A stretch of 64,000 nt of DNA from CAWCKS01 sp963763485 (GTDB lineage Bacteria; Pseudomonadota; Alphaproteobacteria; Rhizobiales; Xanthobacteraceae), in assembly GCA_963763485.1 (NCBI GenBank), contig CAVXOW010000005.1, forward strand, positions 1,054,001-1,118,000. The letters are read 5' to 3'. Shown here in pieces: positions 34,608 through 43,511 of the stretch (the first letter of the stretch is position 1; every line of letters begins with the position of its first letter). The position numbers were made by a program, and so were the translations under genes. A model generated the notes under the pieces. The model was not told the origin of the DNA. It ran no database searches and saw only the letters and a program-made list of their open reading frames with translations.

Positions 34608-35921
34608 ATGAGTGCCACGAACAATGCCGTGCCGATGAAGGGCGATTTTCGTCGCTACGCCTTGCTCGGCTATGTCTCGATCGCGCTGGTGTTCGGCGGT
34701 TTTGGCGTGTGGGCGTCCGTGGCGCCCCTCGACCGCGCCGCGGTTGCAACCGGCCAGGTCTCAGTGTCAGGCGACCACAAGGTCGTGCAGCACCTTGAGG
34801 GGGGTATCATCCGGGAGATCCTGGTTAAAGAGACGCAGGAGGTCAAACAGGGCGACGTGTTGTTCCGGCTGCAGCCGACGGAAGCGCAGGCCAACACAGA
34901 CATCCTGCGCAAGCAGATGGATGCGGCGTTCGCCGAAGAAGCCCGCATCGTCGCCGAGCAGACCAACGCAGCGAGCATCACCTTTCCCGACAGCGTGCTG
35001 GCGCGCCGCGACGTGCCGGAGACGGCCACCGCGATCGCGGACCAGCAGCGCCAGTTCGTTGAGCACCGCGCTGGGCTGGTCAATCAAGTCAATATTCTGA
35101 ACTCGCAGATCGCCCAGCAGCAACAGGAGCTCGCCGGCCGCGACCGGCAACGCGCCGCACTCGCCGATCAGCTCACGAGCTATACCACTGAGATGAACAA
35201 CGTGCAGCCGCTGGTGGACAAGGGCTTTTATCCGCGCAACAAGTTCCTCGAGCTCGATCGCGAGCGCGCGCGCGTCGAAGGCGATCTCGGCCAGGCCCAG
35301 GCCGACGTCGCGCGGCTGACCCAACAGGTCGAGCAGACGAAGCTGCAGATCGACCAGGCGCAGCAGAAATACCAGGCCGATCTCTCCCAGCAGCTCGATA
35401 CGACGCGCGGAAAACTGTCCGACCTGCGCGAGAAGGTGCGGATCGCCGAGGACGTGCTGCACCGGGTCGATATCCGCGCCGAGCGCGACGGCATCGTGAT
35501 GAATTTGAAGGTCCATACCGTCGGCGAGGTCATCAAGCCTGGCGATACTCTGGCGGAAATCGTGCCGGTCGGCGAGGGCGTCAACGTGATGGCGCATGTG
35601 TCGCCGCGCGACATCGAGAGCGTTGCGGTCGGCCAGAAGGCCGAGGTGCGCTTCCCCAACTTCTCGTCGCGCCGCACGCCGATCATCCTCGGTAAGGTGC
35701 AGAGCGTCTCGGCCAACTCGATCATGGACGAGATCACCAAGCAGCCCTACTACTCCGCGCGCATCAGCATCGACTATTCGACGTTGCCGCCCGAGGTCGC
35801 CGACCACATCCTGCCCGGCATGCAGGCGGACGTTCTGATTTCCACTGGCGAGCGCACGATGCTGCAATATCTCGTCGGCCCGCTGATGAACGCACTATCG
35901 AAGACTTTCCGCGAGAAGTAG
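34608..35921 (+). CDS. HlyD-family type I secretion adaptor (PrtE-like)
   Basis: 437 residues from the ATG at 34608 (MSATNNAVPMKGDFRRYALL). One N-terminal membrane anchor (GYVSIALVFGGFGVWASVAP), then VVQHLEGGIIREILVKETQE VKQGD, the biotinyl-lipoyl-like half that family members share. A long coiled coil of about residues 110-290 (NSQIAQQQQELAGRDRQRAA, RLTQQVEQTKLQIDQAQQKY) forms the periplasmic hairpin. The C-terminal beta-barrel region is SPRDIESVAVGQKAEVRFPN. It links the inner-membrane ABC exporter to an outer-membrane channel. The exporter gene is 2 kb away, separated by a cyclase on the opposite strand that ends 6 bases from this stop. No TolC gene is seen. Confidence 0.92.
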   Translation: MSATNNAVPMKGDFRRYALLGYVSIALVFGGFGVWASVAPLDRAAVATGQVSVSGDHKVVQHLEGGIIREILVKETQEVKQGDVLFRLQPTEAQANTDILRKQMDAAFAEEARIVAEQTNAASITFPDSVLARRDVPETATAIADQQRQFVEHRAGLVNQVNILNSQIAQQQQELAGRDRQRAALADQLTSYTTEMNNVQPLVDKGFYPRNKFLELDRERARVEGDLGQAQADVARLTQQVEQTKLQIDQAQQKYQADLSQQLDTTRGKLSDLREKVRIAEDVLHRVDIRAERDGIVMNLKVHTVGEVIKPGDTLAEIVPVGEGVNVMAHVSPRDIESVAVGQKAEVRFPNFSSRRTPIILGKVQSVSANSIMDEITKQPYYSARISIDYSTLPPEVADHILPGMQADVLISTGERTMLQYLVGPLMNALSKTFREK

Positions 35922-35927
35922 GCAGCC

Positions 35928-37632
35928 TCAGCTCGCCGCGCTTGCAGGCTCATCCGCATCAGCGACCTCGATGTCGCGGCCGCGCGCGACGCCGATGACA
36001 TCGATTGTCGGGGCTCCCCCGCCTTTCTCGGCGAGCACAAGGGTGTGCTGCTCGCCGAGGTCGAGCACGCCGGCGTGCTTCGCCGCATCGGATGACAGTG
36101 CGACCTGCCATCCTTTTGTTTCCGCGAGACTTCGCGAGTTGTTGGGCGATATCGCTGCCGAAGCCGACCACTGACACGACCGATGTCTTGCCGAGGCCGA
36201 TCCGGCCCATCACGAACGAGCCCGCATGCAGACCGATGCTCACCTGCACGGGACGGCCAAGCTCGGCGGCGACCTTCTCGTTGAGGCGGTCGAGCGCCTC
36301 ATCGATTGCGCGCGCCGCGCGCAGCGCGTCCCTTGCGCCCTGCTGCAAACCACGTTGCTGCCCAAACACCGCGAGCAAGCCGTCGCCGATGAATTTGTCG
36401 ACCCAGCCGTGGTTCTGGTCGATCGCGGCTCCCGCGGCGGCAAAGAACTCGTTCAGGATGAAGAGCAGGTCGTAGGCGAGGCGATCTTTCGCGATCTGGT
36501 CGATATCGCGGATGCGCACGTACAAGAGGCAAAGCGGCCGCTGCGCGCCGGCTTCATCGCCATCAGCGGCCGCGGGCTGCGCGATGCCGGCATCTTCACC
36601 CGCTTGCACGAGCCTGACGATGCTGAGCGACGCGGTCGGCCTGATCTGGCAGGCGAGACGGGCATCTTGCGGCGCCTTGACGCGCGCCAGCGTAAAGCGC
36701 TCGGCAAAGGCAGGCGCCGGCAGCGTTGCGGAGCCTTCGGTGATGCGGACGCGGCACGTGCCGCAGCGCGCTCGGCCGCCGCATTCGGAGGTGTGGGCGA
36801 CGCCGCCGGCGCGGCTGATCTCGAGCAGGGACGGCCCAACCGCGCTCTGGAGCTTCGGGCCACCGGCATAGCTGATCGCTATTTTCGGCGCCGCCAGCAT
36901 GCTGAAGCGGCGGACGACGATGGCGATGGCGACGAGGCCAATCACCACCGCAAATGCGATGCGCAGCGTGCGGCTGTAGGATGTCAGCGCATCGTCGTTG
37001 AACGAATTGGGCCAATGCGTGAGCGCGCGCATGCGCTCGGCCATGGTCTGGTCGCTGATCAGGCCGGCAACCGCGCGGCCTGACACAACGAAGCCAGCGA
37101 GTGCTGCGACAGGAATTGCGATCGCGACCACCAGCAGCAGCGGCTGCAGGGCGCGATACCAGCTCCGCAGCTTCAGCCAGTGGTGGATACCGAGACAGCC
37201 ATGGGCCCAGACGATTGTGAGCAAGAGGCTCTGGCTTAGCGCGTTCGCAGGCCACAATCGCGCGAGTTCGTAGAGATAGCTGTCCTGCACGCCGAACAAA
37301 GTGCTTGCGACATGCGTGTCGATGATGTGCGGCAACAGCAGGAATGGAATCGCAAGTCCAAGAAACAGTTGCGCCAGTTCCCAGGCTGGGAGCCGTAAGG
37401 TGCGGCGGCCGAACAGCTTCAGCAGCCCGAACACGACGTGCGTGACAAGCGCGGCGGCGAGGATAATGACCCCGGGCCAAGAGCGCGTCACGGCGAGGCG
37501 CCAGCCCTGCGCCTGGTCCATCAGCTCGAGGCTGACGAGCCCGATCGCGTGATTGAGGAAATGCGTCGCCGCGAAAGCAAACAGAATCAGGCCTGAGACC
37601 AGGCTGAGGTTTCGCGTCAACCCGCCGCGCAC
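35928..37632 (-). CDS. Membrane class III cyclase with 2Fe-2S ferredoxin domain (apparent frameshift near C-terminus)
   Basis: About 567 residues. Six membrane segments at about 8-235 include histidines (FAATHFLNHAIGLVSLELMD, WAHGCLGIHHWLKLRSWYRA) that might bind haem. A plant-type 2Fe-2S domain follows, with cysteines in HTSECGGRARCGTCRVR and DARLACQIRP (C-x5-C-x2-C...C). The cyclase domain is about 385-565 (GWVDKFIGDGLLAVFGQQ, VQVSIGLHAGSFVMGRIGL). This couples nucleotide synthesis to redox state or electron flow (inferred). The GTG at 37632 has TGAGG upstream; an ATG-less extension exists. The frame shifts +1 at TTTT 36114-36117; removing a base restores KGWQVALSSDAAKHAGVLDL to the stop at 35928. 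Confidence 0.8.
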
Positions 37633-37772
37633 GATGACCTCACTTGCTTGCTGTACTCGCCAGCCGATTGCCCGGTGCTCCGCCGGCCGTTGGCCGTTCG
37701 CAGTCAGCAAAGGCTCTCATCGAAGCCGGGCGAATTCAACCCGTCCCTGCTCGCCAGATTTGTCCCTTCGCC

Positions 37773-37790
37773 CTGTCACCTAGGTGACCC
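37773..37790. promoter_or_regulatory. Operator-like palindrome 5 (ABC exporter / Fe-S cyclase)
   Basis: CTGTCACCTAGGTGACCC: the inner 14 bases GTCACCTAGGTGAC are a perfect dyad. It lies in the 331-bp divergent gap, 173 bp before the exporter start and 140 bp before the Fe-S cyclase start. An AT-rich stretch follows at about 37807-37845. Confidence 0.65.
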
Positions 37791-37963
37791 TATCACCGAT
37801 CGCTGTAAAATATTCAATATTTCAAATACTTAGATATCTAAGAGGATGTCGTTGCGTGACGTCTATCACAGTTTTTGCGCCAGCAAGCTGAGACATTGGG
37901 GACACGGCCTGGATGGAGGCAACCGCTGGGCCAAACCCGATCTCAAGCCCTTGGGGGACGACC

Positions 37964-39679
37964 ATGACGACCCAAACGACACGCAGCCCGCTCGGTACCG
38001 CGCTCCGCGCCTGCTTTCCTGCACTCACCACCACCTTCGTGCTCAGCATGTTTATCAATGCAAGCATGCTGGCCTCGCCCCTCTACTCGATGCAGATCTA
38101 TGACCGTGTGCTGACCAGCCGCAATGTCGGCACGCTCAGCATGCTGACGCTGATCGTCGCTATGTTCCTCGTGCTCTACGGCGTGCTCGAATTCGCTCGC
38201 GCTGGTGTGCTGGCGCGCGCCGGCGTGCTGTTCGAAGGCACGCTGCGCCACCCGCTGTTCGAAACCATGATGCAGGCCGAGATGTCGCCGCGTCACCGTT
38301 TTGGCCAGCAGATCATCCGCGATGCTGAAACGATCCGCGACTGCATTTCCAACGGCACTGCCGCGATCGCCTGCGATCTGCCGTGGACGCCGGTGTTCGT
38401 TGCACTCTGCTTCATGCAGCACGTCTATCTCGGCTGCGTCGCGCTGATTGGCTCGATCGTGCTGTTTTCGCTCGCCCTTTTCACCGAGTTTTTCACCCGC
38501 CGCAGCGTTGACCGCGCCAACTCGCTCGCCAATGAGGCCTCGAAGTTCGTCGCAGCGGCTCTGCGTAACGGTGAAGTGGTGCGCGGCCTTGGCATGGGCG
38601 ACATCGTGCTCGACCGCTGGAGCGGCGCACAATCCCAGGTCGTCGAAGCCCACTCTTCGCTGGTTGAGCGCGGCGCAGCGATGCATGCGGTGACCAAGTT
38701 CGCACGCCTGGCGGTGCAGACCTCGCTGCTCTGCGTCGGCGCGTGGCTCGCTATCGATCGCCAGATTTCACCTGGCGCGATGATGGCCGCGTCGATCATC
38801 ATGGGCCGGGCGCTGGCGCCGGTCGAGCAGGTCGTTGGCCAGTGGAAGCGCGTGGTTGCGCTTCGCTCCGCCTATCGCCGGCTCGAGGACCTGTTCCAAG
38901 CGTTGCCGAGTGCCTCTGCGCCGACCGCGCTGCCGACGCCGAAGGGCGAAATCGAGGTCGACAATGCGGTCGTGTGGCCGCCGGCTGCCGGCCGCCCGTC
39001 AGTGAAGGGCGTGAGCTTCTCGCTGAAAGCCGGTGAAAGCATTGCGATCGTCGGCGCCTCCGCCAGCGGCAAGTCGAGTCTGGCGCGTGCACTGGCCGGC
39101 GTGTGGCCGCTCCGCGAAGGCGTGATCCGGATCGATGGCGCCGCCTATAGCCAGTGGGATCAGACCCGGTTGGGCAAGCATATCGGCTACCTGCCGCAGG
39201 ATATCGAGCTGTTCTCCGGCACGGTTGCGGAAAACATTGCCCGTCTCGGCAAGGTTGATGAGGCCGGCGTCATCGCGGCGGCTAAGGCGGCCGGTGCCCA
39301 TGAAGTGATCCTGCGCCTGCCCAACGGTTACGACACGCCGATTGGTGAGGGTGGCGTGGCGCTCTCCGGTGGTATGCGCCAGCGCGTTGGTCTCGCCCGG
39401 GCCCTCTACGGCAACCCCCGCCTGATCATCCTGGACGAGCCGAATTCCAACCTGGACGAAGAAGGCGAGAAGGCGCTCACCGCCGCCATGGCCGCGATGC
39501 GAGCAGCCGGCAGCACTGTGATCGTCGTCACACACCGCCCGCAGATTCTGGCGCATGTTGACCGCATCATGGTGATGGCGTTCGGCAAGGCGCTGGTGAC
39601 CGGCACCCGGGACGAAGTGATCGCCAAGATGCGTGGTCAGAAGGTTGTCCTCGCCCATGAACGGACAGCCGCCGCGTAA
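37964..39679 (+). CDS. Type I secretion ABC exporter (PrtD family)
   Basis: 571 residues from the ATG preceded by GGGGGA (MTTQTTRSPLGTALRACFPA). The N-terminal membrane domain (about 20-300) has the PrtD-type LASPLYSMQIYDRVLTSRNV segment. No peptidase C39 domain is present, in line with substrates that have C-terminal uncleaved signals. The nucleotide-binding domain has Walker A IVGASASGKSSLARAL, Q-loop YLPQDIELFSGTVAENIARL, signature LSGGMRQRVGLARALYGNP, Walker B LIILDEPNSNLD and switch His VTHRPQIL. It would export the RTX and glycine-zipper proteins. Its operon continues with the exported protein 31 bp downstream. Confidence 0.93.
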   Translation: MTTQTTRSPLGTALRACFPALTTTFVLSMFINASMLASPLYSMQIYDRVLTSRNVGTLSMLTLIVAMFLVLYGVLEFARAGVLARAGVLFEGTLRHPLFETMMQAEMSPRHRFGQQIIRDAETIRDCISNGTAAIACDLPWTPVFVALCFMQHVYLGCVALIGSIVLFSLALFTEFFTRRSVDRANSLANEASKFVAAALRNGEVVRGLGMGDIVLDRWSGAQSQVVEAHSSLVERGAAMHAVTKFARLAVQTSLLCVGAWLAIDRQISPGAMMAASIIMGRALAPVEQVVGQWKRVVALRSAYRRLEDLFQALPSASAPTALPTPKGEIEVDNAVVWPPAAGRPSVKGVSFSLKAGESIAIVGASASGKSSLARALAGVWPLREGVIRIDGAAYSQWDQTRLGKHIGYLPQDIELFSGTVAENIARLGKVDEAGVIAAAKAAGAHEVILRLPNGYDTPIGEGGVALSGGMRQRVGLARALYGNPRLIILDEPNSNLDEEGEKALTAAMAAMRAAGSTVIVVTHRPQILAHVDRIMVMAFGKALVTGTRDEVIAKMRGQKVVLAHERTAAA

Positions 39680-39710
39680 GACCCGAAGAGATCATTCAGG
39701 AGGACGTGTC

Positions 39711-40532
39711 ATGACCAAGACTGGAACAATTGTGAAGGTGATGCAGGCCGTTCTCCTTGTGACGGTCCTGACCCCGGCCACCGTGTATGCCGACCCGCTG
39801 TCGACCCGCCAGATGCTGGCGCAGGCCGAGACGCAGAGCCAGGACCAGACCGTGAAGGGCGAGGTCAAGCGGCTCAACCGCGGGCTGATCTTCGGCACCG
39901 CCGAGGCTGCCACCAACCCGAGCGCGCAGCATTCTGTAGAAATTCCTGCGATCTCAGCGCTCGCGGCGACAGCACCGACGCCCCAGATCCTGGTTGCCGC
40001 CGTCGAAGCGCCGAAGATGGACAATCTCGCGCCGTCGACTACGAAAGATGAGAAATCGGTTACGCCGACGACCAGCGGCACCTTCGAGACCGCTGCCGCT
40101 CCAGCAGCTTCCACGTCGGGCACTGAGACCTCATCGATCGTGACACTGCCGGCCCCGCCGCCTGCGACCGACACCATCTCGGCGCCGATCATCCCGGTCA
40201 ACTCGAGCGCGGATGTCGCGACGACGCCGGCTCCCGCGCCTTCGGTAACGCCTGTGACTGCCACGCAGAACCCGGCGGCTGTTATAACTCCGGCAGCGAC
40301 AACGACCACGGCGAAAGTTGACGCCATCAAGGCTGATGCGGCTACAAAGACGGCCGCGACCAAGACGGCTACTGCGAGAACATCACATCAGCGCCGGATT
40401 CCAAACCAAAACGACGGCAGCTTCAACGTTGCCGGGGTCAACATAGGCAGCGGCAACATAGGTGGTCAGTTGACGAAGATCATGAACCGGCCCGAGGTGA
40501 GATCGATGCTCACACAGTACGGTTTGAATTAA
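39711..40532 (+). CDS. Secreted Ala/Thr/Pro-rich protein of the exporter operon
   Basis: 273 residues from the ATG with AGGAGG upstream. A signal peptide is clear (MTKTGTIVKVMQAVLLVTVL, then TPATVYA before ADP). The mature part is low-complexity Ala/Thr/Pro/Ser (residues 60-215) with a basic Ala/Thr/Lys run (AATKTAATKTATARTSHQRR). The short conserved-looking C-terminus is FNVAGVNIGSGNIGGQLTKI then MNRPEVRSMLTQYGLN. I recognise no family. Sec export to the periplasm, in one operon with the ABC exporter, suggests a role with the secretion machine, a surface anchor or protection from the secreted product. All three are inference. Confidence 0.75.
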   Translation: MTKTGTIVKVMQAVLLVTVLTPATVYADPLSTRQMLAQAETQSQDQTVKGEVKRLNRGLIFGTAEAATNPSAQHSVEIPAISALAATAPTPQILVAAVEAPKMDNLAPSTTKDEKSVTPTTSGTFETAAAPAASTSGTETSSIVTLPAPPPATDTISAPIIPVNSSADVATTPAPAPSVTPVTATQNPAAVITPAATTTTAKVDAIKADAATKTAATKTATARTSHQRRIPNQNDGSFNVAGVNIGSGNIGGQLTKIMNRPEVRSMLTQYGLN

Positions 40533-40555
40533 GCGATTGCTTACGGACTGCTCGA

Positions 40556-40582
40556 GCCGCGCGGCGCTCCCGCGCGGCTTTT
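40556..40582 (+). terminator. Rho-independent terminator of the exporter operon
   Basis: GCCGCGCGG and CCGCGCGGC pair around CGCTC, followed by TTTTC, 23 bp after the stop of the exported-protein gene. Confidence 0.8.
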
Positions 40583-40686
40583 CACGTTCAGTCGCGGCCG
40601 CAATAGGCGTCGCATCCTGGTCTATCGCTGGAGTACGCCAGGAAACGGCGCTCTACGTAGAGAAGGTTAGTTTTCAGTTCCTCTCC

Positions 40687-40793
40687 CTCCGCCAGTCCCC
40701 CAAGATCGATCCGTTCTCCGCGGATCGTTTGCTGCAAGCAAGCAGCCTGTGTTGCGGGCATTTCTTGACATGGCTCCGTACCCGGACGTGCCT
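40687..40793 (+). repeat. Diverged direct repeat, copy B
   Basis: Starts CTCCGCCAGTCCC and runs parallel to copy A (18765-18872) for about 107 bp with roughly 80 percent identity by hand alignment. The bases before it (CTCTCC) no longer resemble a full T-arm. It marks the right border of the secretion locus, where the neighbouring genes change in character. Confidence 0.55.
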
Positions 40794-40806
40794 TGCCCAC
40801 AGCCAA

Positions 40807-41634
40807 TCATTTGCTCAGACCGCGCAATGGCGCATTGGAATAGCCGCCGTCGCAGGGTATGCGGACCGCACTGATAAAGCTGGCCTCTTGCGAAGCGAGG
40901 AAGGCAGCAAGATTGCCGATGTCTTCGGGCTCGCCGAGGCGGCCGACGGGCGTGGAGGCCACGATCGCGTCACGCAGGTGCGCAGGCATGGATCGTACCA
41001 GCGGTGTTCCGATCAATCCCGGAAGAATGGCATTGCAGGTAATACCACTGGGGCCAAACTCCTGCGCAACGGAACGCGTAAGACCGAGGAGTCCGGCCTT
41101 GCTCGCCGAGTAACCCGCCTGTCCAAGGCTCGGCCGCTGAGCAGCGATCGACGCGATATTGATGATCCTGCCCCAACCTTTCTCGACCATCGCAGGCACC
41201 AGGACCTGGACGCAGTTGAACGCACCCGTGAGATTGACCGCGAGTTCTTGCTCCCAACGGTCGAGTGGCATCTCAGCGATCGTCGCAATGTTGTTCACAA
41301 TTCCGGCTGCGTTGACCAGGATGTCAGGGGGGCCGAGCGCTTCGTTTGCGGATCGTGCCGCTGCCTCGACCGAGCCCCGGTCGGCTACGTCGACTGCAAC
41401 TGTGAATGCCCTTTGCCCCAGGCCTTGTACCGCGTCGGCGGTGGCTACGGCTTCGTCGTCGCCCGACCAACGCTCGCGCATCCGATGGTAGCGCTCGCCG
41501 CGGAAGGGTTCCGGATGCAGGTCCGCGACGACGATCGATGCACCGTGTCCTGCCATGGCCAGAGCTATCCCCCGGCCAATTCCTCGCGCCGCCCCGGTAA
41601 CGAAGGCGACCTTGTCTTTCAAGCTCATTGTCAT
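40807..41634 (-). CDS. SDR-family NAD(P)-dependent oxidoreductase
   Basis: 275 residues starting MTMSLKDKVAFVTGAARGIG; GGGAGA lies 7 bases before the chosen ATG, nearer ATGs being too close. Cofactor motif TGAARGIGRGIAL, acidic VVADLHPEP suggests NAD over NADP, structural NAAG (ILVNAAGIVN), and catalytic Ser-Tyr-Lys in IINIASIAAQ and AGYSASKAG. The C-terminus (AFLASQEASFISAVRIPCDG GYSNA) is the normal classical SDR end. The substrate is unknown. It ends next to repeat copy B. Confidence 0.88.
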   Translation of the reverse strand: MTMSLKDKVAFVTGAARGIGRGIALAMAGHGASIVVADLHPEPFRGERYHRMRERWSGDDEAVATADAVQGLGQRAFTVAVDVADRGSVEAAARSANEALGPPDILVNAAGIVNNIATIAEMPLDRWEQELAVNLTGAFNCVQVLVPAMVEKGWGRIINIASIAAQRPSLGQAGYSASKAGLLGLTRSVAQEFGPSGITCNAILPGLIGTPLVRSMPAHLRDAIVASTPVGRLGEPEDIGNLAAFLASQEASFISAVRIPCDGGYSNAPLRGLSK

Positions 41635-42101
41635 CAGCATTTCTCCCAACCTGTCAGAGGTTGAATGACCGCGTCAGCGCAATAGGTGACCAATCAAAGG
41701 TATCACGCGCGAGCCGGAGCGACACGTCTTGGCAACCTGAGACATCGAGCAACGTCCGTTGTTCGGGTAAGACCGGAAGTCAGCGACATCTGGTCAAAAC
41801 GTTGCAAATGACCCCGGAGCGATCATCGGCCCGGTGTCGTTCTGGACCAAGGTATTGCCGCGTTTCCGATAAATCTTGGCCGCCGTCGAGCTGGACGGGG
41901 CATTACGCACACACAGGATTCCAGGATTCGACCCGGATTATCTAGGTCGCGATCCCGGCGCACGCCGACCCGCGTCTCCTTTAGCGGTCGGTATATTGGC
42001 GCGCTCTTTGAATGATAGACTTGGCGCACTTGATGCGGTCGTAGTGGCAAGGTCGGGACAGCGGTGTCTCCTAATCGCCCGCGCTATTCAGGAGAAAGTC
42101 C
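41635..42101. other. Intergenic, no supported gene
   Basis: The divergent region between the SDR and the luciferase-like gene. No coding sequence or clear operator was found; it should hold two promoters. TTCAGGAGAAAGTCC directly before 42102 supplies the ribosome binding site of the next gene. Confidence 0.5.
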
Positions 42102-43136
42102 ATGGAATTCGACGTCATGACGCGCGCCACAACCTGGGACCATGTGGCCGACCTGGCGCGTCGCACGGAGGCGGCCGGCTTCTCGGGAATGCTGTTCACC
42201 GAAGGCCAGCAGGTGCCGTGGATGAACATCGCCGCCGCGGCGCTGGCGGCACCATCGCTGCATTTCTCGACCGGCATCGCGATCGCCTTCGCGCGCAGCC
42301 CGATGATTACGGCGCAGATCGCCTGGGAGCTGGCGCAGAACACCAAGGGCAAGTTTCGGCTCGGGCTCGGCAGTCAGGTGAAGGCGCACATCACCAAGCG
42401 ATACGCCAGCACCTTCGACAGGCCGGCGCCTCAGATGAAGGACTACGTGCAGGCTGTGAAGGCCTGCCTCAGGGCCTTCCGGCGCGAGGGCGCGCTCCTC
42501 CATGACGGCCCCTACTACAAGCTGAGCCTGCTGACCGAGCAATGGACCCCCTCGCGGCACGCGTACGAGGACGTCAAGGTGGACATCTCGGCCGTTGGCC
42601 CGTTCATGGTCCGGGTGGCCGGCGAGGTCGCGGACGGCGTGCACGTGCACCCCATGCATTCGATGCACTACATCCGGAGCCGCCTGTTGCCAGGCCTGGT
42701 CGAAGGCGCGGCGCGGGTCGGACGTGACCCCGCGACGATCGACAAGATCATCCCGGTCATTGTCGCGGCGGGGGATACGCCGGAGGCGCGGGCGACACCG
42801 ATCAAGGAAGCGAAGACGACGATCGCCTTCTACGGAGCCACACCGAACTACGCCTTTCAGTTCGACGACCTCGGCCACCACGGGCTGCGCGACCAGCTGC
42901 GCGACTGCCTCAAGACGGGCGACAGCGTGCGCAGCCAAGCGCTGATCACCGATGAGATCCTCAACCAGTTCGCAATCGTGGCGCGCTGGGACGATGTCGC
43001 TGATCGTATGATCGAGCGCTACAAAGGCATTGCCTCGCGTCTCGTCATCTACCTCACCTCGCCCGGGCGGGACGTCGATCCCAAGACTTTCGAACGTTGG
43101 GGCGAGGTGGCCCGCGCTGTGCGCCAAGCGGGATAG
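42102..43136 (+). CDS. LLM-class flavin-dependent oxidoreductase (TIGR03617-like)
   Basis: 344 residues (MEFDVMTRATTWDHVADLAR) with AGGAGAAAG upstream. Luciferase-like barrel features: RTEAAGFSGMLFTEGQQVPW, STGIAIAFARSPMITAQIAW, KFRLGLGSQVKAHITKRYAS and the later VKVDISAVGPFMVRVAGEVA DGVHVHP. It matches the TIGR03617 group, annotated as F420-dependent by homology; in this lineage FMN is as likely. A monooxygenase or dehydrogenase role on an unknown substrate. It stands alone in its transcription unit. Confidence 0.82.
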   Translation: MEFDVMTRATTWDHVADLARRTEAAGFSGMLFTEGQQVPWMNIAAAALAAPSLHFSTGIAIAFARSPMITAQIAWELAQNTKGKFRLGLGSQVKAHITKRYASTFDRPAPQMKDYVQAVKACLRAFRREGALLHDGPYYKLSLLTEQWTPSRHAYEDVKVDISAVGPFMVRVAGEVADGVHVHPMHSMHYIRSRLLPGLVEGAARVGRDPATIDKIIPVIVAAGDTPEARATPIKEAKTTIAFYGATPNYAFQFDDLGHHGLRDQLRDCLKTGDSVRSQALITDEILNQFAIVARWDDVADRMIERYKGIASRLVIYLTSPGRDVDPKTFERWGEVARAVRQAG

Positions 43137-43511
43137 AGCTCCACACGCCCCGACGGGTTGATAATCCCCAGTTATGCGTTGTTCGGTGAGTAGAAGGTAT
43201 TCGCCCACACAACCTATCAGAACCGTTGCCGAACTCAATGAGTCGACTTTCTCGTGCAGCCTGATTTCAGGTCTGCATCTAGGGTAGGGCGAACTAAGCC
43301 TGAGACATTGGCCGCCAGGGAGCTCGCCGATCGCGAACCGCTAGGCTGATTATCGTGGTGCGCATGACATCCGAGTTGGTCTTTACGCCCGCAAGCCGGA
43401 GCAGGATAGCCGGCTGCGTCGGTACTCCCGAAAAAGTGCGGTCGACGTCCAGCGTTGTCTTCAGGCCAAGGGCATGTAGGATGAACACTTTCCGCATTGG
43501 GGTTGAAGCCG
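43137..43511. other. Intergenic, no supported gene
   Basis: No gene, RNA or convincing binding site is seen. It separates the oxidoreductase from the stress protein gene and should contain the latter's promoter. Confidence 0.5.
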
